The notes beneath the pieces are model-generated. The model had not been told where the DNA came from and did no database searches. It saw only the letters and a program-made list of their open reading frames with translations. DNA of 64,000 nt from contig NZ_BONK01000001.1 of the NCBI RefSeq assembly GCF_016862675.1, positions 62,001 through 126,000 on the forward strand. Direction: 5' to 3'. The stretch is from Cellulomonas chitinilytica. GTDB lineage: Bacteria > Actinomycetota > Actinomycetes > Actinomycetales > Cellulomonadaceae. A program made the translations under genes and the position numbers. Positions 26,225 through 42,694 of the stretch are shown here, one piece after another. How positions within the stretch are numbered: the stretch's first letter is position 1; each line of letters starts with the position of its first letter.

Positions 26225-27421
26225 TCAATCGTCCCCCACCGCCTCCGCCATCGCGCGCACCGGTTCGTCCGAACGGAGGACGAAGTCCGTCGACTGCAGC
26301 ACCAGCTCGATCGCGCCGACCACCTCGGCGCGGTGGCCGAGCTCGGCGGGAAGCACCTCGAGGGGGGCGATCTGGTTGAGCAGCACCCGGTGCCGGATCG
26401 CCTCCCGCAACGGCCCGAGCAGCATCTCGCCGGTCTCGGCAAGCTCGCCGCCGACCACGACGCACTGCGGGTTCACCGCCATGGCCAGCCCCGCGACGAC
26501 CGCCCCGATCGACGCCCCCGCGTCCGCGATCACCCGGGCGCAGCCCGGGTCGCCGTCCAGGGCCCGCTGGATCACGTCGCGCAGCGCCATCGTCCCGTGG
26601 CTGGCCCGCAGCGGCTCCAGCAGCGCCTGCGCGCCGACCACGGTGTCGAGGCAGCCGCGGCTCCCGCACCGGCAGATATCACCCTGCGGGTCGACCTGGA
26701 CGTGCCCGATCTCGCCCGCGGTGCCCGCGAAGCCGCGGTGCAGCTGGCCGCCGAGCACGATGCCCGCACCCGTCCCGTACGACGCGCGGACGTACACGGA
26801 GTCGCGGTACCCGCGGGACGCGCCGAGCGCGCTCTCCGCCAGCGCACCGAGGTTCGCGTCGTTGTCCACGAACACCGGCCGGGCGAGCCGCTTCGACAGG
26901 ACGTGCGCGATGTGCACCTCGTCCCAGCCACGCATGATGCCGCGCACGGAGATCATCCCCGTCGCGGCGTCGACGGGCGCCGGCACCCCGATGCCGATGC
27001 CGACCACCTCGTCGAGCGACGAGCCGACCCGCTCCAGCAGGTCGGCGATGAGCAGCGCCGCCCGGTCCAGGCTCGTGTCCACCCGGTGCTCGTGCGGCAG
27101 CGGCAGGGTCTGCTCGGCGACGACCTCGTGCGTCACGTCGCCGAGCGCGATGCGCAGGTGCCGGTGCCCGATGTGGATCCCGACCGCCAGACCCACGCGG
27201 CGGGCGAGCGTGACCATCTGGGCACGCCGCCCGCTGCGGGTGGTGCTGCGGGTGTCGACGACACCCGCAGCGAGGAGCTCCTTGACGATCGTCGACACGG
27301 TGGCGGCCGACAGGCCGGTGGCCCCGGCGAGCTCCACCTGGGTGAGCCCGCCGTGCCGGTGCACCGTCTCGACGATGAGGGCCCGGTTGGCCTCGCGCAG
27401 GGAGGACTGCGAGCCTGACAT
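26225..27421 (-). CDS. ROK-family transcriptional regulator
   Basis: The product has 398 residues. The N-terminal MarR-like winged helix (about 8-65) has recognition helix G-L-S-A-A-T-V-S-T-I-V-K-E-L. The ROK sugar-kinase-like domain follows, with a zinc-site C-R-C-G-S-R-G-C near 246-254 and the D-N-D-A-N-L-G-A element. NagC/XylR-type proteins of this class repress sugar uptake operons. It lies just downstream of the monosaccharide ABC operon on the same strand, with a hairpin between. A G-G-G-A-G-G-A site precedes the ATG. It probably senses the transported sugar. Confidence 0.93.
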   Translation of the reverse strand: MSGSQSSLREANRALIVETVHRHGGLTQVELAGATGLSAATVSTIVKELLAAGVVDTRSTTRSGRRAQMVTLARRVGLAVGIHIGHRHLRIALGDVTHEVVAEQTLPLPHEHRVDTSLDRAALLIADLLERVGSSLDEVVGIGIGVPAPVDAATGMISVRGIMRGWDEVHIAHVLSKRLARPVFVDNDANLGALAESALGASRGYRDSVYVRASYGTGAGIVLGGQLHRGFAGTAGEIGHVQVDPQGDICRCGSRGCLDTVVGAQALLEPLRASHGTMALRDVIQRALDGDPGCARVIADAGASIGAVVAGLAMAVNPQCVVVGGELAETGEMLLGPLREAIRHRVLLNQIAPLEVLPAELGHRAEVVGAIELVLQSTDFVLRSDEPVRAMAEAVGDD

Positions 27422-27467
27422 GGCTACCCGTCCTCCCACGGCCGCGAGCCTAGACCGGCACGGCATC

Positions 27468-27501
27468 CGCCCACGCCAGGTTGGCTCCCTGGTCGTGGGC
27501 G
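27468..27501 (-). terminator. Hairpin after the permease gene
   Basis: CGCCCACG with adjoining CCAGG pairs with CCTGG and CGTGGGCG (arms 27468-27480 and 27488-27501, one bulged base). It separates the transporter operon from the ROK gene. Confidence 0.65.
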
Positions 27502-27512
27502 AATGTCGAACC

Positions 27513-28690
27513 TCAGCGAGCCGCGCCGGCCCGCCGCTTGTTGTAGATGTCGAACGCGACCGCGAGCAGCAGGACGAGGCCCTTGACCATCTGCTGGACC
27601 GACTGGTCGACGCCCATGAGCTGCATGCCGTTGCTCATGACGCCCATGATCAGACCACCGACGACGGCACCGGTCACCCGACCGACACCACCCGTGGTGG
27701 ACGCGCCACCGATGAAGCAGGCGGCGATCGCGTCGAGCTCGAACATGTTGCCCGCACCGGGCTGCGCGCTGTTGGACCGCGACGAGTACACCGCGCCGGC
27801 GACAGCCGCGAGGAAGCCCATGTTGACGAAGATCCAGAAGTTGACCTTCTGCACCTTCACGCCGGACAGCTGTGCGGCGGACAGGTTGCCACCGATCGCG
27901 TAGACGTGGCGGCCGAAGACCGTCTTCGTCGTGACGACCGTGTACACCATGATCAGGACGCCGAGGATGATCAGCACGATCGGCAGGCCGCGCGAGCGGG
28001 CCAGCTGGTAGGCGAAGGCCATGACGACGACCGCGACCAGCACGAGCTTCGTGAGGAAGATCGGCATGGACTCGACGACCTGCTGGTACTTGACGCGACC
28101 GGCGCGCTGACGGAACTGGCTGACGACGTAGCCGACCACGGCGACCGCCGCGATGACGAGCGTGAAGACGTCGATGCCCTGGCCGCCGAGGAACCCGTTG
28201 AGGAACCCGCCGGCGATCTTCTGGTACTCGTGCGGGAACGGCGACAGCGAGACGTTGTCGAGCACCTGGTAGGTCATGCCGCGGAACAGCAGCATGCCCG
28301 CCAGCGTCACGATGAACGCCGGGATCCCGACGTACGCGACCCAGAAGCCCTGCCAGCACCCGACGACGAGGCCGACGGCGAGGGCGGCGAGGACGCCGAC
28401 CCACCACGGCTGGCCGTTCTTGATGACCAGCACGGCCGAGACGGCCCCCGTCAGGGCGACGACCGACCCGACGGAGAGGTCGATGTGGCCGCCGACGATG
28501 ACGATCAGCATGCCGATCGCGAGGATCAGGATGTACGAGTACTGCAGGACGATGTTGGTCACGTTGCCGGGGCTCAGCAGCGTGCCGTCCGTCAGGATGG
28601 TGAACAGCCCGACGATGGCCACGAACGCGATGAAGATCCCGCTCTGGCGCAGGTTCCTCGTGAAGAGGTCCTTGAACCCTGCTACGGCAG

Positions 28691-28694
<4 letters not shown>
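27513..28694 (-). CDS. mmsB: Multiple-monosaccharide ABC transporter permease
   Basis: The product has 393 residues with about ten membrane helices. The BPD_transp_2 motif [11 protein letters not shown] is near residue 70, [10 protein letters not shown] and the [13 protein letters not shown] coupling region also fit CUT2 permeases of the MmsB/GguB/XylH type. The ATG overlaps the upstream ATPase stop by 4 bp. It imports pentoses or hexoses such as xylose, arabinose, glucose or galactose; the actual sugar cannot be told from sequence. Confidence 0.92.
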
Positions 28695-30229
<1,535 letters not shown>

Positions 30230-30268
30230 GCGACCTCACCGTCCTTCCTTGCGATGGACCGGACCGGG

Positions 30269-30305
30269 GCCGACCGGCCGGCACACGGGGTGCCGGCCGG
30301 TCGGC
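30269..30305 (-). terminator. Strong intercistronic hairpin between binding protein and ATPase
   Basis: A perfect 16-bp stem (arms 30269-30284 and 30290-30305) with a 5-nt loop sits just beyond the binding-protein stop and upstream of the ATPase gene. It probably protects the upstream message and partly stops transcription, giving more binding protein than transporter. Confidence 0.75.
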
Positions 30306-30321
30306 GGTCGGAGCTGAGAGG

Positions 30322-31470
30322 TCAGCCGGCCTGGCCGCTGGCGACCTCGTCGGCCGTCCAGTAGCCGGAGTCGATCAGCAGGGGCTGGATCTCGTCCTTG
30401 CCCACGATGTCCGAGCTCAGCAGGTACGACGGGACGACCTTGACACCGTTGTCGTACGACTCGGTGTCGTTGGCCTCGGGCGTGCCGCCCGAGAGGAACG
30501 CCTCAGCCGTCTTGACGGACTGGTCGGCGAGCTTGCGGGTGTCCTTGAAGATCGTCGACCACTGCACGCCGTCGTTGATCAGCTTGACCGAGGCGATCTC
30601 GGCGTCCTGACCGGTGACGACGGGCATGCCGTCGGCGATGCCGGGGCCGTAGCCGGCGTTCTGCAGGGCCGTGAGGATGCCGCGCGACAGGCCGTCGTAC
30701 GGGGACAGGACGCCGTTGACCTTGGAGCCGTCGGAGTAGGTCGACGTGAGGAGGTCCTCCATGCGCTTCTGCGCCGTCTCCTGCAGCCAGCGCAGCGTGG
30801 CGACCTGCTCGATGTCCGTCTGGCCGGACTTCACGACGAGCGTGCCGTCGTTGATGTACGGCTGCAGCGTGTCCATCGCGCCCTTGTAGAAGAAGTGCGC
30901 GTTGTTGTCGTCCAGCGAGCCGGCGAAGAGCTCGACGTTGAACGGGCCCTTCTTGTCGCCGGGGGTGCCGTCCGCCTTGAGGACGCCGAGGCCCGTGAGC
31001 AGCGAGGTGGCCTGCTGCACGCCGACCTTGTAGTTGTCGAACGTGACGTAGAAGTCGACGTTCTCGCTGTCGCGGATGAGGCGGTCGTACGCGATGACCG
31101 GGATCTTCGCGTCGGCGGCGGCCTGCAGCTGGTTGGCGAGCGCCGTGCCGTCGATCGAGGCGATGATCAGGAGCTTCTCGCCCTTGGTGATCATCTGGTC
31201 GATCTGCTGCTGCTGGGTCGGGATGTCGTCGCCCGCGTACTGCAGGTCGACCTTGTAGCCGGCCTTCTCCAGGCCCTCCTTGACGGCCTTGCCGTCAGCG
31301 ATCCAGCGCTCGGAGGTCTGCGTCGGCATCGCGACGCCGACCGTGATGTCGCCCTTGTCGCCGGAGGCCGCGCCCGTGGTGTCGTCCGTGCTGCCGGCGC
31401 CGCCACCCGAGCACGCGGTGAGACCGAGTGCGACAACCGCACCCATCGCCGCGAAAGTGATCCGTCGCAT
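30322..31470 (-). CDS. chvE: Sugar-binding lipoprotein of the monosaccharide ABC transporter
   Basis: The product has 382 residues. A lipoprotein signal with lipobox L-T-A-C (Cys20) is followed by a Ser/Gly/Asp linker and a type I periplasmic-binding fold (Peripla_BP_4). G-V-A-M-P-T-Q-T-S-E-R-W near 46 and P-V-I-A-Y-D-R-L-I in the middle are characteristic of the ChvE/multiple-sugar-binding group. It captures the sugar outside the membrane and delivers it to the MmsAB pair. It is the first gene of the operon, with AAGGAG before the ATG. Confidence 0.93.
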   Translation of the reverse strand: MRRITFAAMGAVVALGLTACSGGGAGSTDDTTGAASGDKGDITVGVAMPTQTSERWIADGKAVKEGLEKAGYKVDLQYAGDDIPTQQQQIDQMITKGEKLLIIASIDGTALANQLQAAADAKIPVIAYDRLIRDSENVDFYVTFDNYKVGVQQATSLLTGLGVLKADGTPGDKKGPFNVELFAGSLDDNNAHFFYKGAMDTLQPYINDGTLVVKSGQTDIEQVATLRWLQETAQKRMEDLLTSTYSDGSKVNGVLSPYDGLSRGILTALQNAGYGPGIADGMPVVTGQDAEIASVKLINDGVQWSTIFKDTRKLADQSVKTAEAFLSGGTPEANDTESYDNGVKVVPSYLLSSDIVGKDEIQPLLIDSGYWTADEVASGQAG

Positions 31471-31710
31471 GTGCTGTGCTCCTTCTCGTCGTTGAGAGAT
31501 CCGGGACGACGGACCTGCGAGCGCGGTGCTCGTCAGTGCCCCGCAGCCGCTCCGCCGCTCGGGCCGTGTCCCGACTGCGTCCCCGCGGTGATGTGGGTCA
31601 CCGGAGGGGCAGTGCCCATACGCTCTTGTATTCGGTTCTCGAAGTCAAGCCATGACCACCCGGTCGCGTATTACGAACTCATCACGATCAGGTCGCGGAT
31701 CGGCGCGGCT

Positions 31711-31724
31711 TGTGAGCGCTAACA
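31711..31724. promoter_or_regulatory. LacI/GalR-family operator
   Basis: TGTGAGCGCTAACA fits the classical TGTNAGCGCTNACA palindrome with its central C-G pair. It lies about 240 bp upstream of the sugar-binding-protein start. No LacI gene is in the window, so the repressor is encoded elsewhere. Confidence 0.75.
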
Positions 31725-31839
31725 GGCGCCCGTCGAGCGTCCGATACTTCCGTTGCGTTCGACCGACGAATGCATCGTGCCCGCTCGCGCCCACGGTCGT
31801 CCACAACGCGGACCTCCGCTCCCACCAGGCGAGACGCAC

Positions 31840-31876
31840 GACGGCGGGCGGACCCCACCAGGGCCCGCCCGCCGTC
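31840..31876 (-). terminator. Hairpin terminator after the amylopullulanase gene
   Basis: A perfect 12-bp stem (GACGGCGGGCGG at 31840-31851 with its complement at 31865-31876) lies about 50 bp beyond the stop. Confidence 0.8.
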
Positions 31877-31927
31877 GCCTCCACCCGTCAGCCGTGGTGA
31901 GGGGTCTGCGGCCCCCTCACCACCGCG

Positions 31928-37750
<5,823 letters not shown>

Positions 37751-37767
37751 GGCGACTCCTTCGTCGT

Positions 37768-37789
37768 CCCGGCACGGCCGTGTGCCGGG
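37768..37789. promoter_or_regulatory. Hairpin in the amylopullulanase leader
   Basis: CCCGGCAC-N6-GTGCCGGG forms a perfect 8-bp stem ending about 18 bp upstream of the start codon, next to the ribosome-binding site. It could modulate translation or mRNA stability. Confidence 0.45.
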
Positions 37790-37800
37790 GGTCAGCGCCG

Positions 37801-37831
37801 ACCGTACCGACTTGCCGCAACTTGCAGCAAG
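37801..37831 (-). promoter_or_regulatory. Amylopullulanase promoter with two MalR-like operators
   Basis: On the minus strand TTGCTG (37825-37830), an 18-bp spacer and TACGGT (37801-37806) form a promoter. Two overlapping TTGC-N-GCAA elements cover the -35 box and spacer: CTTGCAGCAAG (37821-37831) and CTTGCCGCAAC (37811-37821). These match the CTTGCAG-type sites bound by LacI-family maltose repressors in Streptomyces, so repression in the absence of maltodextrin is likely. Confidence 0.7.
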
Positions 37832-37895
37832 GGTTTCAGACCAATCGGTGAGATCGGCACGAAGAGGACGCTATCGACGCTGCCCGGGACCGCAT

Positions 37896-37927
37896 CCGGT
37901 GGCGGGCGCTGCGGCGCCCGCCACCGG
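37896..37927 (-). terminator. Hairpin terminator after the GH3 gene
   Basis: A perfect 14-bp stem (arms 37896-37909 and 37914-37927) with a 4-nt loop lies 8 bp beyond the GH3 stop. Confidence 0.85.
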
Positions 37928-37935
37928 CCGAGGAC

Positions 37936-40900
37936 TCAGCTGCCCAGGCTGAGGTCCCCCACGCGGACCGTGGAGTCGAACACCAGGTAGACGTCGTGCC
38001 GGCCGTTCAGCGAGCCGTGCGAAGGGCCCTGGCCGTGGCCCTTCCCCGGCCCGCGCCCGTCGTCGAGCGCCGCCGTGACCGTCGCGTACGTGTACCTGTC
38101 CCCTGTGCTCGCCACGGTCGCGGTCCCGACGAGCCGTCCGGTCGGCGAGTCGAGACGGACCTGGATGGTGCCGTTGCCGGCGTCGGCCTTCGCGACCGCG
38201 GCCGTGAAGGTCCGGGCCCTGTCGAGGTCGGCGTCCTTGAACGCCACCCAGCTGCCGGCGGCCGTCTGGACGGACGTGCCGGACTCCTTCGACCGGTCCA
38301 CGAGCTCGATGCCCCGGTACGCGTCGAAGTTCTGCGCCTGCGTGACCTTCGACAGGTCGCGGGCGGGGATCTTCTCGCCCTTGACCTGCACGACGGCCTT
38401 CTGCCGGATGTCGGCCGACGACGCACCGACGAGCACGTCGTACGCGCTCGTCTCGACGACCCACTTCTCGCGGGTCACGTCCCAGTGGGCCAGGTCGGCC
38501 ACGGGCACCGAGAGCTCGACGGTCGTGGTCTGCCCCGGGTCGAGGCTCACGCGGTCGAACGCGCGCAGCTGCTTGACCGGCTGCGGGTCTCGCGAGTCGC
38601 GCTGGTGCGTGTAGAGCTGCACCACCTCGTCACCGGTCCGGCGGCCGGTGTTCGTGACGTCGACCCGGGCACGCAGCGTGCCGTCCGCCTTCTTGTCCAC
38701 CCGCAGGTGCGAGTACCGGAACGACGTGTAGGACAGCCCGTACCCGAACGGGTACAGCGGCTTCGTCGTGTCGTACAGGTACGTCTGGCCGCTCGAGATG
38801 ATGTCGTAGTTCATCAGGTCCGGCTGGAGGTCCTGCGAGCTCTTCGGCCACGTCTGCGTGAGCCGCCCGGCGGGGTTGGTGTCGCCGAACAGCACGTCCG
38901 CGACGGCGTGCCCGGTCTCCTGGCCGGCGTGCGTGGTCCACACGATCGCCGGGACGTGGTCCTGCAGCCAGGTGATGGTGTCCGGGTAGCTCGTCTGGAG
39001 GACGACCACCGTGCGCGGGTTCGCCGCGACGACCGCCTCGACGAGGGCCTCCTGGCCGGCGGCCAGGCCGATGTCCGTGCGGTCGTGGTCCTCACGCCCG
39101 TTGATGAACGGCTGGCTGCCGACCACCACGACGGCCACGTCCGCCGCCTTGGCCGCTGCGACGGCCGCCTCCGTGCCGCTCGCGACGAGCTCGCGGGAGA
39201 ACTCCGTCGCCGTGTCCGCGGTCGCGGCGCCCAGCGCGAGCGCGCCGTTCGCGTCGATCGTCAGGTACTGCTTCCCGTACGACGGCGCCCAGCTGTACGC
39301 CGACTCGTAGCCCGCGTACTTCAGCACGACGTTGCCGTCGGGCCGGTCCTCGATCGTGAACTGCTGCTGCACGAACCAGCCGTTGGGCTGCGCCTGGTCG
39401 TTGGCGAAGCCGCTCCAGTTGTAGCCGACGTACTTGCCGTTCGCGGCGCTGCGGAGCGTGACGATGCCGCTGCCCCAGTCGAAGACGTCGAACTGCGCGG
39501 TCGCGTCGGCCGTCGTCGCACCCTCGGTGATCGCCGCGCCGGACTCCCCCGCCCCGCCGGACAGGTACTTCCCGGTCGCGGGGTCCTTGAGCGCGATGCG
39601 GTCGACGCCCTCGGTCCCGGTGACCGTGCCGCCGGCGCCGATGCGCTCGGTGATGCCGTCGAGCGCGGTCACCGTGTAGGGCGGCGTGCCGCCGTACCAG
39701 TCGGTGTACGTGGTGTCCGCGAGCGGGCCGACCACGGCGACGCTGTTCGTGCGGTTCGCGTCGAGCGGCAGGGCGTTCTTCTGGTTCTTGAGCAGCACCA
39801 TCGCCTCGCCGGCCGTGGTGCGGGCGAGCTCCCGGTTCGCGGGCGTGTCGACCGCATCCATCGTGATCCCCGCGTACGGGCCGCCGTCCGGGTCGAACTC
39901 GCCGAGCCGGAACCGGATCGACAGCTCGTGCGACGCCGCGGTGTCGATGTCCTCCTGGGTCAGCAGGCCCTGGGCGAGGGCCGACTTGACCGCGGCGATC
40001 GTCGGCTGCGGGTTGTTGTCGTTCACCGTGTGGTTGTCGAGGCCGGCCTTGATGAGGGCGGCGTCGGCCTCGGGCTGCGTGTCGTAGTAGTCCTCGGAGT
40101 CGACGAGGTTCGCCGGGGCGTTCGCGTCGCTCACGTTGAACAGCGTCTTGTCGGTCCAGGACCGCACGGTCGAGTCGAGGGTCGGGTCGACGGTGGCCGG
40201 GCGGCCGTTGACCAGGTTGTACGACGCCATCACACCGGTCGCGGCGTCCGCGCTGATCGCCGGCTCGAACGCCTGCTCGTCGTACTCGTGCAGCACGCGC
40301 GGCGGGACCGACGAGTTGCTCGTGTCGCGGTGCACCTCGTTGTTGTAGGCGAGGTAGTGCTTCAGCGTCGGGGCGGTCTTCAGGTAGAACGGGTCGTCGC
40401 CCGACATGCCCTTGCCGTACGCGGTCGAGATCGCGCCGGTGAGCAGCGGGTCCTCGGAGTAGCCCTCCTCGTTGCGGCCCCACCGCGGGTCCCGCAGCAG
40501 GTTGACGACGGGCGCCCACAGGTTGAGCCCCCACATGCCGGGATCGGTGGTGTGGTACCCGCGCGCCTCGTCACCGACCACGGTCCCCACCTGGTGCAGC
40601 AGGTCGGTGTCCCAGGTGCTCGCCAGCCCGACGGCCTGCGGGAACGTCGTCGCGGTCGCGGTGTGCACTACGCCGTCGGCCGGCGACGTGGTCCACGCCA
40701 GGCCGTGCACCGCCTCGGTGCCGCTGCGGAAGTGCCCGATGCCGAGCCGCGGCACCGGCAGCGGGAACTGGTGCAGGAGGGAGATCTCCTCGTCCTGCGT
40801 GAGCCTGCCGAGCAGGTCGTCGATGCGCGTCTGCAGCGGCAGGTCGGGGTCACGGAACGGGTAGTCCTCCGCCTGGGCGGAGGTGGTCGGCACGAGCCCG

Positions 40901-40959
40901 ACGAGCGCCAGGCAGACGACGCCCGGCACCGCCCAGCGGCGCCTCGGTGCGATCCTCAC
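37936..40959 (-). CDS. Secreted GH3 beta-glycosidase (beta-xylosidase/glucosidase type)
   Basis: The product has 1007 residues. A signal peptide (R-R-R then a hydrophobic core, cut near A-Q-A at 30) is followed by the GH3 N-terminal barrel (about 40-340) with R-W-G-R-N-E-E-G-Y-S-E-D and putative nucleophile Asp in V-S-D-A-N near 277. The GH3 C-terminal domain is split by a fascin-like trefoil segment (about 446-580: G-K-Y-L-S, N-G-K-Y-V-G-Y). Then come G-R-E-D-H-D-R-T near 620, an FnIII-like domain and a C-terminal CBM6-like domain (about 870-1007). It removes sugar units from oligosaccharides. I use the GTG at 40959 because GAGGGGG lies 8 nt upstream; longer open frame is promoter DNA. Confidence 0.9.
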   Translation of the reverse strand: MRIAPRRRWAVPGVVCLALVGLVPTTSAQAEDYPFRDPDLPLQTRIDDLLGRLTQDEEISLLHQFPLPVPRLGIGHFRSGTEAVHGLAWTTSPADGVVHTATATTFPQAVGLASTWDTDLLHQVGTVVGDEARGYHTTDPGMWGLNLWAPVVNLLRDPRWGRNEEGYSEDPLLTGAISTAYGKGMSGDDPFYLKTAPTLKHYLAYNNEVHRDTSNSSVPPRVLHEYDEQAFEPAISADAATGVMASYNLVNGRPATVDPTLDSTVRSWTDKTLFNVSDANAPANLVDSEDYYDTQPEADAALIKAGLDNHTVNDNNPQPTIAAVKSALAQGLLTQEDIDTAASHELSIRFRLGEFDPDGGPYAGITMDAVDTPANRELARTTAGEAMVLLKNQKNALPLDANRTNSVAVVGPLADTTYTDWYGGTPPYTVTALDGITERIGAGGTVTGTEGVDRIALKDPATGKYLSGGAGESGAAITEGATTADATAQFDVFDWGSGIVTLRSAANGKYVGYNWSGFANDQAQPNGWFVQQQFTIEDRPDGNVVLKYAGYESAYSWAPSYGKQYLTIDANGALALGAATADTATEFSRELVASGTEAAVAAAKAADVAVVVVGSQPFINGREDHDRTDIGLAAGQEALVEAVVAANPRTVVVLQTSYPDTITWLQDHVPAIVWTTHAGQETGHAVADVLFGDTNPAGRLTQTWPKSSQDLQPDLMNYDIISSGQTYLYDTTKPLYPFGYGLSYTSFRYSHLRVDKKADGTLRARVDVTNTGRRTGDEVVQLYTHQRDSRDPQPVKQLRAFDRVSLDPGQTTTVELSVPVADLAHWDVTREKWVVETSAYDVLVGASSADIRQKAVVQVKGEKIPARDLSKVTQAQNFDAYRGIELVDRSKESGTSVQTAAGSWVAFKDADLDRARTFTAAVAKADAGNGTIQVRLDSPTGRLVGTATVASTGDRYTYATVTAALDDGRGPGKGHGQGPSHGSLNGRHDVYLVFDSTVRVGDLSLGS

Positions 40960-41126
40960 AGCAGGAACCCCCTCGATCCACGGCGTCGCTGCGCCGCACA
41001 GGTGTGGTGGTTCGCCATCCGTCAGGGCAGGGGGATGCCGCCGCACGACGAGGTGCGGTGGTGCGAGCGGGGGCCGGCGCCCGGGTGCGATCTTCCGACG
41101 GCTCTGACGGTCGATGACGAGGGACG

Positions 41127-41160
41127 GTGCCGGGTATCGAAGCGCTTCGACGCCCGGCAC
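41127..41160. promoter_or_regulatory. 34-bp palindromic operator at the GH3 promoter
   Basis: The core TCGAAGCGCTTCGA (41137-41150) is a perfect 14-bp palindrome with the central G-C-G-C typical of LacI-family operators. Outer arms GTGCCGGG (41127-41134) and CCCGGCAC (41153-41160) extend the symmetry to 34 bp. It sits directly downstream of the -10 box on the minus strand, so bound repressor would block initiation. Confidence 0.75.
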
Positions 41161-41165
41161 TGACG

Positions 41166-41195
41166 ACCGTAGGGGCTGTCCGTTACGGGTGTCAA
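41166..41195 (-). promoter_or_regulatory. GH3 gene promoter
   Basis: On the minus strand a perfect TTGACA (41190-41195), an 18-bp spacer and TACGGT (41166-41171) predict a start of transcription near 41160 and a leader of about 200 nt. Confidence 0.75.
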
Positions 41196-41238
41196 CGGGC
41201 GGATTCAGGTACCCCGCACGTTCGACCGCACCGGGTCC

Positions 41239-41508
41239 TCACGCGCCGCGCAGGCGCTCCAGCCGCTCGGCCAGGCCCTCGACGGCGTCGTCCGCGACCT
41301 CCACGAGCTTGTCGCGGCTCGTCGCCCCCGACACCAGCGTCACGTGCCGCGGTCGCACCCCGAGGGCGTCCGCCAGCGCCCGCAGCGCCGCCTCCGTCGC
41401 GGCACCGTCGACGGCGCGCGCCGTCACCGCGACCACCAGCCGGTCCCCGTGCAGGCCGCCGACCGCCGTCCGCGACGCCCCCGGGCGCACCCGGACCGCG
41501 ACGCGCAC
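41239..41508 (-). CDS. DUF167-family protein (YggU-like)
   Basis: The product has 89 residues. The family core [14 protein letters not shown], the A-V-D-G-A-A-T-E-A segment (usual consensus P-x-x-G-x-A-N) and [12 protein letters not shown] are visible. Function is unknown. The GTG at 41508 lies 37 bp after the mdh stop, so it is probably co-transcribed with mdh. Confidence 0.85.
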   Translation of the reverse strand: MRVAVRVRPGASRTAVGGLHGDRLVVAVTARAVDGAATEAALRALADALGVRPRHVTLVSGATSRDKLVEVADDAVEGLAERLERLRGA

Positions 41509-41545
41509 GGTCCGCCCGCCGTTCGTCCGCCCGCTCGTCCGCCGG

Positions 41546-42607
<1,062 letters not shown>

Positions 42608-42633
42608 CTACGGGCACGCTACCCGCACACACG

Positions 42634-42672
42634 ACGACGGCGCCCGCCCGGGATCCGGGTGGGCGCCGTCGT
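42634..42672 (-). terminator. Hairpin terminator after icd
   Basis: ACGACGGCGCCC (42634-42645) pairs with its complement at 42661-42672, with an inner CCCGG/CCGGG stem. It separates icd from mdh. Confidence 0.8.
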
Positions 42673-42694
42673 GCCGTGCGGTCGCGCTGGCAGG

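Larger units (their letters stand above)
31471..31927. other. 457-bp intergenic control region
   Basis: This gap carries the long leader (about 200 nt) of the binding-protein operon read leftwards, a LacI-family operator at 31711-31724, and the amylopullulanase terminator at 31840-31876. On the minus strand TTGACT occurs at 31642-31647, but I could not fix the matching -10 with confidence. No gene is supported. Confidence 0.6.

Noticed and set aside
40960..41160. N-terminal extension of the GH3 protein by 67 codons
   Set aside because: It would run through the promoter operator and leader and would bury the signal peptide; the GTG at 40959 has a proper ribosome-binding site and signal peptide.
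37996..41163. A 1055-codon plus-strand open frame opposite the GH3 gene
   Set aside because: Same reasons: Arg-rich low-complexity shadow of a well-supported minus-strand gene.
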